From Epiperipatus broadwayi (taxonomy: Eukaryota; Onychophora; Udeonychophora; Euonychophora; Peripatidae), in assembly GCA_028023455.1 (NCBI GenBank), contig JAQFVV010000056.1, positions 1,238,001 through 1,302,000 on the forward strand: a DNA stretch of 64,000 nt, in the 5' to 3' direction. The position numbers and the translations under genes are program-made. Shown piece after piece: positions 1 to 10,884 of this stretch. Below the pieces are notes generated by a model. The model made no database searches, was not told the DNA's origin, and saw only the letters and a program-made list of their open reading frames with translations. Numbering within the stretch: position 1 is the first letter of the stretch; every line of letters starts with the position of its first letter.

Positions 1-1030
1 CGTAGTCCAAGACGCATTTGTATTTGTGAAGGAAGTCTGATCCCAATATAGCCTCGTGAATCAGGTCCTTCATAATAAGGAACACATGAGCAAAAGTTTT
101 CCCATTTATCCATAGGTCTTCCCATATCTGCTTAGGTTCTGCTTTGGCCCTCTTATTATTTGCCATTGTCACTTGTGTGGGCTTCAGTGGAAGGGTCCGT
201 ATGCCAGGTTGTTTCCTAATCAGTTTATGATATAGTGTTTCTGACATCACAGAGATTTGACTCCCTGAATCGATGAGAGTTTCTATTTCTATTTGATTAA
301 TTTCCATATGAATCTTTGGGCATTCCTGTTTGGCATATTGAGGAACCCTATCATCCCATGAGCACACCAAATTTCCAATATGTTTCCTTTTTCTCACATG
401 TGTCATTTCTTTTTCCTCTGCCATATACATTTGATGTTGATCCCTGATTCTTTTATCTTCAATCTCCCTCATTTGCTCATCTACCTCAATTTGATTTAAC
501 ATTCTGTCAACTTCTTTGGTTGATCTACTACTTTTCATCCCTATTCGGTATCTTATTTCTAATGGCAAATTTCGACACACCATTTTTACTATCTGATTCT
601 CAGATAGCTTCTCACTCTCTAATGTCTTCAGTGTGGCCACTTGTCGTCTGAAGAATTGTATGTGGTTTTCCTTCCCTTTTTCTGAAAACTTCTGATTAAT
701 GATTCGCATTTTGATATTTTCCTGCTGTTCCTCATTCCAAAACGTCTTCTTCAGGGCCTTTTCATACTCTTGGTATGTTTGGAGTTGGTGTAACATAGAA
801 TCCCTCCATGTTTTTGCATATGCTTGAAGGTGGACCTGTGCTAAGATTATTTTGAATTCCTCCAGTATCCCATATCTCCTAAAATATTTTTGTAAGCTAT
901 TTATATGCTCCTTTGGGCTCTGTTCCTTCTGTCCTCTAAATACCTTCATTTTCATCCCCTCTATCTCCTGTAATCTTGTTATTGTCATATCTATACTGAC
1001 TGTCTCTCCTACTTTATCTTTGAGATACAT
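1..1030 (-). CDS. Partial gag-protease ORF, Ty3/Gypsy-type LTR retrotransposon
   Basis: Reading the minus strand from an ATG at 1030-1028 gives about 343 uninterrupted codons that leave the window at base 1. An in-frame TAA lies four codons upstream of the ATG. The first ~190 residues are a retrotransposon gag domain, with blocks such as PKEHINSLQKYF and FFRRQVATL that align with the gags at 7156-7700 and 37050-37560. An aspartic protease follows, with the active-site block LIDSGSQISVMS near 250-285. At the edge the ORF ends in ILGSDFLHKYKC, matching the protease C-terminal part at 8060-8100. Gag and protease share one frame, so this lineage probably makes a single gag-pol protein. No CCHC zinc knuckle is seen between them. 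The gag N-terminus (about 200 residues in the 6529 element) is missing or lies in another frame. Reverse transcriptase would lie outside the window. Confidence 0.85.
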   Translation of the reverse strand, partial: MYLKDKVGETVSIDMTITRLQEIEGMKMKVFRGQKEQSPKEHINSLQKYFRRYGILEEFKIILAQVHLQAYAKTWRDSMLHQLQTYQEYEKALKKTFWNEEQQENIKMRIINQKFSEKGKENHIQFFRRQVATLKTLESEKLSENQIVKMVCRNLPLEIRYRIGMKSSRSTKEVDRMLNQIEVDEQMREIEDKRIRDQHQMYMAEEKEMTHVRKRKHIGNLVCSWDDRVPQYAKQECPKIHMEINQIEIETLIDSGSQISVMSETLYHKLIRKQPGIRTLPLKPTQVTMANNKRAKAEPKQIWEDLWINGKTFAHVFLIMKDLIHEAILGSDFLHKYKCVLDY

Positions 1031-3056
1031 AAAAATTTTTTTTTATATATATACAACGTGCCGGGCTCCTCACCCCAGCTCACAAAATACTATGCTGACC
1101 GTTACCTGCCTTACTGTTGAACCTTTACCTCTCACTCCTATTTTCTCCCCTGTCTGGTGCTTTATTTTCTAAAGCAATATTTGCGAGGCAAAACAATTAA
1201 ACTCACGCCAAAAATGAAACAAATAATCAATTAAAACCAAATAATATAGATCTCAAGAACTGGACAAGTAAGCTAAACCATAGACTAGATGAAATTTCTA
1301 TGGCAGTCTAGTCGCCATAACACCTGTAGGTAATATTTAAATATTACCCACCAAAGAAAATTCTGATATGAATTATTCATACAAGTGTTGTTTACTTGAT
1401 GCAAATTTTAAGTGTTGCGTACATGGGATTTAAGATAAATGAATAAAAGTTTCCGGTAGCCCTTGTATCTTGAATAAGATCTAAATATAAAAAAAATGTC
1501 TACAGGAGAATATATTTATGAGCGTCAATTTCTCAATGACCTCAAGCGCCAAACTCACTATTATGGTGAGAATTATATTTCCCAATTAACGAGGTGCCTG
1601 ACCCAAGCTAACTCACTCCCAGGGTGGGGAGGAAAACCTATCGGATGAACGGAGATAATAACACAAAAAATATAGGTTTGTAATTAATTTATAATGCACT
1701 TATGGACGTATCTGTTAACCTCGGATATATTTGAATCATTGGACTTTATTTGGCAAATGAAGTAATTAGAAAACATAAATGATAATTACTGAATAACTCT
1801 AACGCAAAGGTAAATCTATACTAAATTTTATTATTAATATCTAAACGCTATCTATATAAATCAATTCTTATCCTTCCCATTTAAAATATATAATAAGCTC
1901 CCAAATCATAAATGAAACAATAAAACATTTAATTTAGAATAAATACATATTAATTTATATATATAAGAAAAAAAATTTACTTTACAGTTGTACGCAATAA
2001 TTTTATATTATGAAATAATTTAAGAAAGTTTGTTATTTTCGAGGGTAGCTATAAGCAATTCTGAGTTATATAAAAATAGAGTTCACTTTACCTGACGAAA
2101 CCCTGGGCTATGGGATTATAATGTAATGAAGCATATCAAGTGGATTTCCGTGATCTAGTAGTATTTGAAGTTGCCTTATGAAAGCGCAATATATAATTTC
2201 TTTCTGCAGAGTCCGATATTTAGATGTCCATAAGTAATGGCGGAGCCGTAGGTGAAGTCTTGTCTAATATAATTTTCAAATCAAATAAATTCATATTTTG
2301 GGACGTACGATTCTTTTTTATTTCATTTTATGTTCAACAATCCAGAGTATTTGCTAGGTTCTTCGGTGGCAGGCAGTTTATAGTCAGTTCACATCGGCTG
2401 ATATGATGAAGCCCTTTACGTAGTATGGTCCTTACCCCGTCATGTTAAATATTTTTTTCTATATCTTTATGAGTCTATCTCACTCAGCGGTCACAATCTA
2501 ATTGAAATCTGTCTTTTTCCTTTCTCAAATTCTCATTACTTAATTTTTTGTCTAATTAATTTTCATTTCCCAGACAAAGGAAATTTTCTTTTTTTTTTTA
2601 TCGGATCTTCAATCTAAGTCTTTTTCTTTGAATAGGTTTTTTTTTTCAAAATTACCTTTACTTCTTTTAATTTACATTTCAATTGTTTTGGTGGTGCCGT
2701 CATTCCTGGAATCTATTCTTTTTGGTCAAACATTCTTTGGCTTTTTCTTGGAATTTTATTTTTTTCTCAGTAATTAGCGATTGTGATTCAAACACAGAAT
2801 TGCTTGAAGGCACAAACAATATTTCCTTTTCGCTAACCTCGTTAATTTGAAATATAATTGAAACAAATCAATATTCTAAACAATCTATAACATATTTGCA
2901 CACAACTGTAATTTTGTTAATTTGTAATATTTTAAAAGTAAAACATTCTAAATAAATAAATAATGCTTACTAATTAATCCCTTCCCCATTTATTTTGTAA
3001 CAAAAAAAAAAGAATAACAAAGAAAAAGAGTTTAAAATTTATTTCACGCACATATA
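1031..3056. other. AT-rich stretch, no gene recognised
   Basis: No coding region is supportable here. The stretch could hold the leader or 5' LTR of the antisense gag ORF, because upstream of that ORF means rightwards, but I found no LTR partner or primer-binding site. It holds a 20 bp perfect palindrome at 1329-1348 and patches of more mixed composition at 1560-1660 and 2090-2420. Pyrimidine-rich and A-rich runs follow up to the LTR at 3057. Confidence 0.5.
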
Positions 3057-4772
3057 TATATTGTGATGATTGCACATACTGCGGTCACACATATAGATAT
3101 TTAACATTGAAAGAATGTTAAATATTGTGCTTGGATTATAAAAAAGTGAGTTTAAAAAAATTACAAAACAAAGAAATGTTTAAGTAAAAAAGAGAGGGAA
3201 TTAGAATCGAAAAGATTCTTATCTTTTACCCTCCAATGTTCAGATTTAAAACAAACGAATAGAAATATTAAAGTTAGAAATATCGACAACATGTGTCTAA
3301 TGTCAGATTAAAAAAATGAGAAATGAAATATAAACAAAATAGAAACTTAATGATATAAAAAAAAGCGATAGTGGGGGAGTGTAAATAAAATATAAGTAAA
3401 ATTTAGAATGCAACGGAAAGATAAAGATCTGGTCTTAAAATTACACATTTTGACGAAAATGAAATGCATATGTGAATGTATGAATAAAGAGAGTAAGGTT
3501 TATTTCATGTCAAAATGAAATAATTTTATTAAAAAAAGTGACTGATAAATAAATGTAAAATATTATATTATAAAATTATATCAAATTATAAGTAATTTTG
3601 TATAAGTTGCTGAAAGCATGTTAAAGTAAAAAGGTGTGAAATAAAAATGCAGCGGAAGATCAAGATAAGGAAGGAATTTGGAAAATAAAGGACATTAATT
3701 AATTGATTGGAAAACAGTATTGGTCGAGACTTCAGTGAAGACACTGCTCTGATAAGAAGCAGAGAAATATAATAGAAAGCAGACATGAAAAGTTAAATTT
3801 GGGAACATGAAAACAAACTATAACATAATGGAAGCTTCAAGGATGTGTGGCTGAGGGCCAGTCGCGATCGCTGGTCGATCCAGACTTCCGTGCTGTAATG
3901 GTTTGCATCTTGATGTAACAACTGCCAATGTAGCGCCTGCTGAAGGGTTCGCTTGCCTTGCCTTGATGTCGTAAAGACAGAAAAATCCCAACCATCAAAT
4001 CTAGCCAAAGAGCGACCAATCCCTACTAAAGAAGTGGAAAAATTCCACGGTACGGTCAGCAAGACACCAAGTTTATTCAAAGACTTAATGACCTAGGTAA
4101 TTATGAATAATACCTTTTATCTAACATATGTGCACATACCTTTTAAATTTAATGCAATTGCCAATCCCAGATATAATGAGATAGACATTAATTAGAGTTG
4201 TTGAATATTTGAAATGACTATAAAGGGATAAGTTATTTCCACAGATTGCAATCATATATAGAATCTTCTATTGTATTTATTTATTTTTTGTGCTATTATA
4301 GCATAATTTGTTTTTTTTATATTGAGTGTTAATAATTTAGAGTGTTTCTTTATTTATAATTTATTGCATTAAATATTTTTTATTTATGTATAATCTGTTT
4401 CTTCTCTTTTTTTGCCACTTCAAAAAAATAATATATTCTTAGGGTTGGGAATAATTATTATGCATTTGAGTACTTAATTAACATGTGAAGCTAGTGGTGC
4501 AGTATTTGATCCCATTAAATTTATAATTATCCAAGCGCTGTAACTCTGTTAAATCTTACAGCAGTCGGGAGAGGGTTGACCGGGAAATATAACCTGGGAC
4601 TATACCCGTATAGCATACAGGTTAGGTCAAGTGCGGATGTAGACTCATTTATGTCCGTATTTTCTTTCTGCTTGCGGTAGCGGAAAGTGGCCGATCTTGA
4701 ATTATAAGAATTCCCCATTATATCTATATAAAAGGGAAGTTTAAGCCTTTTGATCGCCGGGTTTCCATTACA
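3057..4772 (+). repeat. 5' LTR
   Basis: This ~1.7 kb repeat matches 11748-13506 from the shared GTGATGAT.GCACATACTG start to the shared GGGTTTCC.TTACA end. A TATA-like TATATAAAAG lies at 4725-4734, only ~40 bp before the LTR end, in both copies. Most of the repeat differs from its partner by a few per cent at most, but 3850-4090 differs at roughly one base in eight, nearly all transitions. Antisense open frames inside it are carried in both LTRs by duplication and are not evidence of genes. Confidence 0.9.
4725..4734 (+). promoter_or_regulatory. TATA-like box near the end of the 5' LTR
   Basis: TATATAAAAG occurs here and at 13459-13468 in the 3' LTR. If it is the element promoter, transcription would start about 30 bp downstream, almost at the LTR/leader border. 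That leaves an unusually short R-U5, so its role is uncertain. Confidence 0.4.
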
Positions 4773-4775
4773 TTT

Positions 4776-4795
4776 TGGGGGCCAGTTTCTGGGAT
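4776..4795 (+). promoter_or_regulatory. Candidate tRNA primer-binding site
   Basis: TGGGGGCC starts four bases after the 5' LTR end, where minus-strand cDNA priming takes place. The block starts TGGGGGC and ends GGGAT, as in tRNA-Pro primed retroelements, but the middle is longer than expected. It may be mutated, or it may pair with a different tRNA. Confidence 0.45.
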
Positions 4796-5003
4796 ATCTA
4801 TTGCTGTGCAATTAGTGATCACGTGTTGAATAATTTTGTAAGATAATGAAAATATTTTCTAAAATAATATATGTGTTTTTAAAATATATAAAATTCGCGT
4901 TGTAAATCAGAGTGGTTAGAAGCGAAGACGAAGGGGATAAATTTTTTGCTTTATAATACTTCATATATGTGTTTCATCGTCAAATGTGTACAAAGGATAG
5001 GAA

Positions 5004-5242
5004 AGGGGAATTTTAATTTTAAGAAAGTTTGAAATGCGTTGTGATGTATTTAATAAAAGACTAGAAGTATTTCAATATAATTGCCACGAACAAAGAATTG
5101 ATTATCTCAAATAATTGCTGGTAGGGGAATTTTAATATTAAGAAAGTTTGAAATGCATTGTGATGTATTTAATAAAAGACTAGAAGTATTTCAATATAAT
5201 TGCCATGAACAAAGAATTGATTATCTCAAATAATTGCTGGTA
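5004..5242. repeat. 119 bp tandem duplication in the leader
   Basis: Copies at 5004-5122 and 5123-5241 differ at only a few bases (for example tgcgttg/tgcattg and gccacgaa/gccatgaa). This indicates a recent local duplication. Confidence 0.9.
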
Positions 5243-6528
5243 ATGAAATATAAATCGTTTCAGAAAAGAGAAAAAAAAGAATAAAACACAGTTTCATGAA
5301 AGTTTTAATGCTAAATAGTAAAAATAGTCGCATATTCCAGTTAAGTTAAAAATAAATAAATGTATGTTTGAATTCATAGTCGTAATAATAAAGTGTATTC
5401 AGCTATAATTATAGCGATCAAATATAGATTATCTAGATGTTTGTTGTAACAAAAATAAAGTAGTTAATTAAAAGAATAAAACAGTTTTAATAAGGTCTTA
5501 ATCATAAATGATAGATTCTAAAATATTCGCGTATCTCAGTTAAGTTGAAGAAGAAATATATATGTTGGACTTTAGAATAATCGCATATGTAAGCGAAGTT
5601 GAGAAGATATATGTGTGAATTTATAATAACGTATCCCAGTTAAGCTGAAAATAAAATATTTCTAATGATAAATGATAAAAATATTTGAGTGTATTTGTTA
5701 GGTTGAAGAAAAATATATACGTATGATTTTAAATATTCAAGAAAAGAAAGTAATCGATAAATTACAAAACGTAGTAAGTATAACGAAGTATATTAATTAA
5801 GTTGAGGAAAATATATGTATATGATTTTAAAAAATAATCGTGAGGATAACGTGATCAATAAATTGCTAAAATAGCCTGTACAACGAAGTATACCTGTTAA
5901 ATGGAAGGAAATATATCTCTATGATTGTAAAATAGTAAAGAGACAAGATAAATTACAAATATAGTGTATGTAACGAAGGAGGTTAGTCCGTTAAAGAAAT
6001 ATATATGTGTATGATTTTGTTTTAAAACAACCGTAACCTTAAAGTGATCGAAATTTATAAACGGAATATTAGAAATATATATCATAAGTGCGTACTGTTG
6101 GAAATACAGTCAAATAGAAATGAGTTTATTTATGAATATCGTTAACAGAGGAATGAAGTATAGTAGTTGAGTTAGATTAAAAATATATATATATATATAA
6201 GTGCGACATTAATTGAAGTATAGTGAGTCAGAGTGGGATAAGTTGGAAAAAAATATAGGACAATCATCAAGGTCAGGCAGGCAGTCAGACGAATCTAAGG
6301 CAGGCGAACAAGAGGGTGAACCAGAGTGCGGATGTTTGGGTAGGCTAGCGATCTAAATGTTGACTGACAAATAACAAATATATTAAAAGTTAATCAAAGC
6401 GGCAAGCAAAGATTCAGTAGAAAGAAATTTTTCAGTAGGAAGAAATTTTTATATAAACCTTTCCAGAAGAGTTCAATAATAATAATAGTAAATACAGAGA
6501 TCAAGAAGGGTTAAATAAAATTATATTT

Positions 6529-7780
6529 ATGCATACAAGGTCCCAAGCTAAAATGGACTTTCAAGAAGAGGAAATAAGAGAAGGGAATGAAGATAAGGAG
6601 ATGAAAGTAAAGGGCAAAATAAATTATAGTGATATCATGGATATGCTAATAATGCAAATGAGGGTTGAGCAACAGCAATTCATGAAAGAATGCGTGGATA
6701 GAGAAGAGAGAAGGATGGAAGAATGGCGGATAAAGATAGAAATGGACAACCAGAAAAGAATTGCTGAAGCCATGGAAGAAATTAGAAATGATGTCATCCA
6801 GCAATCAAAGGCTAAGGATACAAGAAATGGATTTTACAGAGAAATTAAGTGGGTGAACAAAGGAGTATGGAGAAGGCTGAGAGTATAGGTAGAGAGTCAG
6901 CTGAGTTTGATCTGAGAGAAGACATAGGGTGGCCAGAAAGTGAAATAAGAAAGTTAGATGAAGAAGGGGAAGTAATAAAAGTAGAGGATAGTAGGATACT
7001 GACAAGCATGCAGGAAAATATAATTCAGATAGCGAAGGCAGTAGAAAGGTTGAACACAAAATTTGAAGAGAGGATAAGGAGGTCAGCCAATAACAGCGCC
7101 GATACTGAAGTAAAGGGCATAGGACCAAGAATCACTTTAGAATGTAGAGATAAGGGTTCTGGAAATTGCATGGATTATCCTGTTGGCTTCCACAAATTTC
7201 TAAAGATACCAGTTTTCGCTGGAAACCCAGGAGAAAGCCCTATGGAGCATTTGAACAGCCTGGAACGGTATTTCAAGTTTGGTAGAATGAATGAGGAGGC
7301 CAAGATAGCGGTCACTTGCAGTCACTTGCAGGGCGAATCTCACGTCTGGTGCAACTCACTGTTCCAGAACCTACCACATTTTCAGGGTATCATAAGGCTT
7401 TGAAGACCAGTTATTGGAGTGAGGAAACTCCAAAAAGATATGCTGCATCAGATAACACAGGAGAAATGGAGACCGGAGGAATCATTTATAACATTCTTCC
7501 GCTGTCAAGTAGCCAAGTTAAGGATGATGACAGCAAACCCATTATCTGAGATGCAAATACTCCGGATAACTAGGCATGGGTTCCCAAAAGATATAGAACA
7601 AATTCTAATCAGTACAGAGAGGAAGTCGGTGAAACAGATGGCGGAACTGTTGACTGCATTGGACCACAGGAGAGACCGAGTAGAGCTTCAGGAGGCCAAG
7701 GATAGTGGAAAACAGCAGGTGCAAGTAGCAAACCTAGGTTATAGGGAAGAGAGAGAAACATTGGAAATGGCTCTTCAGCT
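6529..7780 (+). pseudogene. gag region of the 3057-13506 element, frameshifted
   Basis: The ORF starts at the ATG at 6529 (MHTRSQAKMDF) with a charged, coiled-coil-like N-terminus. The frame shifts near 6840-6860, continuing in the frame starting at 6849. The conserved gag domain runs from about 7156, with PMEHLNSLERYF matching PKEHINSLQKYF of the 1-1030 ORF. An in-frame TGA at 7401-7403 and compensating shifts near 7385 and 7430 break it. The rest (FFRCQVAKL, MAELLTALDHRRD) matches both other gags in the window. The capsid function is inferred from this family resemblance. No CCHC knuckle appears before the protease. Confidence 0.85.
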
Positions 7781-9640
7781 ATGTCCAAAATTAACAATTG
7801 AGATGGAAGGACTTGTTATCAATGCACTATTCGATTCGGGGAGTCAGATCTCTATTATGTCTCAGGAAATGTTGGCAGGTTAAAGGATGGCTGCACGGAA
7901 CTCAGAATGCCGCCATTAAAATCGGTTCAGGTACTGTTGGCAAATGGAAAAAGAGTAAAGCTGGAGTCTCAACAGGTCTACATAAGGATAGATATTGCGG
8001 GAGAAAGGTTTGACCATGTATTGGTGATCTTGGATGGTTTGATCCACGACATTGTGTTAGGTTCCAATTTCATGCACAAGGTGGGATGCATACTGAATTA
8101 TAAACAGGGCTATACTGAGATAAATGGCACACGGCTAAACTTTGTGGAAAAAACCCAAGATGATAGAGGAGTTTATCAGGGAGAAATTCTTGCACAGAAC
8201 ACGTTGATGGAGATAGAGTGGGAACATATAGTGGGGGAATCGACGTTGATAGATAATGACCAGAGGGAGAGGCTGAGGAAGATTTTCGTGAGGAATAGCG
8301 TAGTATTTTCAGAGGTCCCGGGGATCATTCAAGGTTATGAGCATCGAATAAGACTCATGGAGGACCAGCCATATCAGGCTAGTGCTTACCCGATACCATA
8401 CCAATATAAGCAAGAAGTTGAGGCACTGATAGATATGATGCTAAAATGGGGGGTTATTTCAAAGTGTTCATCACCATTTAATAATCCTACTGTGACAGTG
8501 AAAAAAAGGGATGGATCCATCTGATTATGTTTGGATGCACGGCACCTGAATAAGATAACTATTCTGGACATTAATGCTCCATCCCCTATAAGTGATGTGC
8601 TCACAAGATTTAAAGGGAAAAGGGTATTCTCGACGATCGATTTGACGACCAGCTACTGGCAAATCAAGCTACACCCTAAAGATCGGAAATACATGGCATT
8701 TAGAAATGATGGGCATGCCTACAACTTTAATAGGATTCCGTTCGGATTGAGAAATAGTGGAGCAGGGCTGGTCCAATGTTTGGATCAGGTATTAGATGAT
8801 AAGATAGTTTTATCATGATATATATGGACGACATTGTCATCGCATCTGAGAATATTGAGGAACATTTCAAATATGTGGAAGGGTTCTTGGAGGAATGTAA
8901 AGGGAAAGGCATCAGGATTAACTTAAACAAAAGTCACATAATGACAACGCAAGTCAAGTTCCTGGGCCATATCATTAGTGAGAAAGGGATAGTACCAAAC
9001 CCGGAGAAGATTGAAGCCATCCAGGAATTTCCAACTCCTCGGAACAGAAAACACATTAAGTCATTTCTGGGTTTATGTAACTTCTATAATCGGTTTTACA
9101 GAGGGTTCTCATTGGACATGGAGCCACTATTACATTTGCTGAAAAAGGAAACACCATGGACATGGGAGGAACAACAAGAACAGAGCTTTCAGAGAGTAAT
9201 GGCAGGCTTCTTGGAAACAGTTACGTTGGCATATCTGGACTTCAGCAAGACCTTTTTTGTACAAACCGATAGTAGTGGTTCGGATTAGGAGTCACAATGT
9301 TCCAAATACAGGAGGGAGGTCAACACAGAGTCCTTTGTTTTATTAGGCAGTTGCTGAAAGGCCCGGAACTTAATTATACTGTTACAGAGAAAGAGGCTCT
9401 TGCGGTAATATGGGCATTCAAAAATTTCCGACAATACTTGGTTGGGTCAGACATTGTGGTATTGACCGATCACCGCAGCCTTGAGTTCTGAAATCACAGT
9501 TTTCTGGTTAACAATAGGTTTGTGAGATGGAGCTTGTTCCTACAAGAGTTTAACTACAAAGTAGTGTATTTCCGTGGTTCGGAGAACATTGTGGCTGATA
9601 CGCTTAGTCGGTACCCAATAGCAACGAGTCAACACATGAG
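7781..9640 (+). pseudogene. Protease, reverse transcriptase and RNase H region, broken
   Basis: The protease block LFDSGSQISIMS has its Asp codon at 7833-7835. A frameshift near 7880 moves the reading to the frame that holds GSNFMHKVGCILNY and the RT start. RT carries FSTIDLTTSYWQIKL with the first catalytic Asp near 8639, then FGLRNSG and YMDD at 8821-8832. RNase H shows VQTDSSGS, VTEKEALAVIWAF, LTDHRSL and ENIVADTLSRY, so its acidic residues are recognisable. Damage seen: TGA at 8522-8524 inside KKRDGSI-LCLDARHL (the family has Arg there, so CGA to TGA is likely), a shift near 8815, a shift near 9287 and TGA at 9489-9491. The catalytic motifs survive, but no continuous protein can be made. 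Confidence 0.9.
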
Positions 9641-10884
9641 ATGTGATGGGGCATACATCGCGATTACTGAGATGGATGAAGAACCCAAGATAGCAAATGA
9701 AATGCATAAATTTAAAAGAACACCAAAGGAAGGATCTGGAGTGCAGACAATTGATAGAACATTTACGGCATCAATCTGTATCAGAGATAAAGGGAAACAC
9801 CCTATGGAAGAACCGAAACCACTTCTGCATGAAGGGAGGACTCTTGCAATGGATGCTCAAGCGAAAGAAGCAGACACACATCATCCTACCCCTGGCCTTG
9901 AGAAAACAGACCATTTAGTATGTCCATGAAACATATGGGCATTATGGGGGAAACAAAGTGGAGAGTTGCCTTAGACATTGGTTCTACTGGCCAGGAATGC
10001 ATGATGACATTGCCAGTGTTATTAGAACATGTGCCACTTGCACTCAAACTAAACCCCCTAATGTATCAGGAGCAGGATCATTACAGCCCATATACACTGA
10101 TCAGCCGAACCGTATATTAGCCATCGACTTTTATGGTCCATTGCCGGCGTTTAATAAGAGGAGGTACCTACTGGTCACATATGACCTATTCTCAAAGTTG
10201 GTGGCTGCATATCCAGTCACGCAAGCCAATGCTAAACAAACCATTAAGGCCCTTGAGCAACAACATTTTAAGATGGTGGGGATTCCTACTCGGATCTTAT
10301 CGGATCACGGCACACCATTTACGTCACGCAAGTGGAAGAAATGGGTCACTAAACACAGAATAAGGCACACATTGACATCGATCCGTAATCCTCAGTCGAA
10401 CCCATGCGAACGGGTCATGAGAGAGCTCAGGCATCTGTTTCATGTATATATATATCTGATGACCATCGTATGTGGGTGAAGGAAACCCCACGTATAGTAA
10501 ACACGATCAATTGGGCAAAGAATGAGTCCACAGGTTTCGAACCCATTCGGCTACATTTTAGGAAACATCCCATGCCCATTTAATGGTCGATTACCTGTAG
10601 GAACCAAAGCAATAAATAGGAGAAGGGACACGGGGCAAGCGCGTAATCAGATGGAAAGGATGGGTGAAATAAGAAGACAAAGGTTCAAGGGGGTGGAAAA
10701 TCAATTCATGATAGGTGATGATATTTAAGAAGTTCCAGCCCATTTATGAAGGACCATACACGATCCAAAAGCTGTATGGGAATAATGCCTTTGTCATAGC
10801 CCAGTGAACAGAGGGAAAAGGAGTATACAATGCTTGATCGCTAAGCTATTCAATAGAGAAAGACAACCACCAGATAAAATGTAA
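9641..10884 (+). pseudogene. Integrase region, broken
   Basis: A zinc-binding HHCC domain is readable: VHETYGHYGG followed by TCATCTQ. The DDE core has Asp at 10126 (LAIDFYGPLP), Asp at 10303 (ILSDHGTPFTS) and Glu at 10408 (NPCERVMREL), with normal ~35 residue spacing between the last two. A GPY/F-type end follows (YEGPYTIQKLYG, about 10745-10780). The polyprotein end CLIAKLFNRE..QPPDKM stops at TAA 10882-10884. Breaks: a shift near 9700, TAG 9916-9918, a shift near 10445, TAA 10581-10583, TAA 10726-10728 and TGA 10805-10807. The family catalyses insertion of the cDNA. This copy is inactive. Confidence 0.88.

Larger units (their letters stand above)
4773..6528 (+). other. Repeat-rich leader between 5' LTR and gag
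   Basis: This is the 1.75 kb untranslated leader. TGGGGGCC at 4776, four bases after the LTR, is the candidate primer-binding site. It resembles the start of retroviral tRNA-Pro binding sites, but the later bases do not match well. A 119 bp tandem duplication occupies 5004-5242. From about 5300 to 6260 there are roughly nine degenerate copies of an ~50 bp motif, spaced about 50-110 bp, with the cores 'taacgaagtat', 'ttaagttga', 'aaatatatatgt' and 'gattttaaa'. No ORF of note is present. Confidence 0.7.

Noticed and set aside
3793-4811. Antisense ORFs in the 5' LTR (also 13261-13491 in the 3' LTR)
   Set aside because: They exist twice only because the LTRs are duplicates. They are broken differently in the two copies and show no protein motif.
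6805-7128. 107-codon minus-strand ORF
   Set aside because: It is the complement of purine-rich gag coding sequence, with a Leu/Pro/Ser-rich shadow composition.
7312-7331. GTCACTTGCA repeated twice as a possible 10 bp frameshifting insertion
   Set aside because: The related gag at 1-1030 has the same residue count across this segment, so the repeat is ancestral and not an indel.
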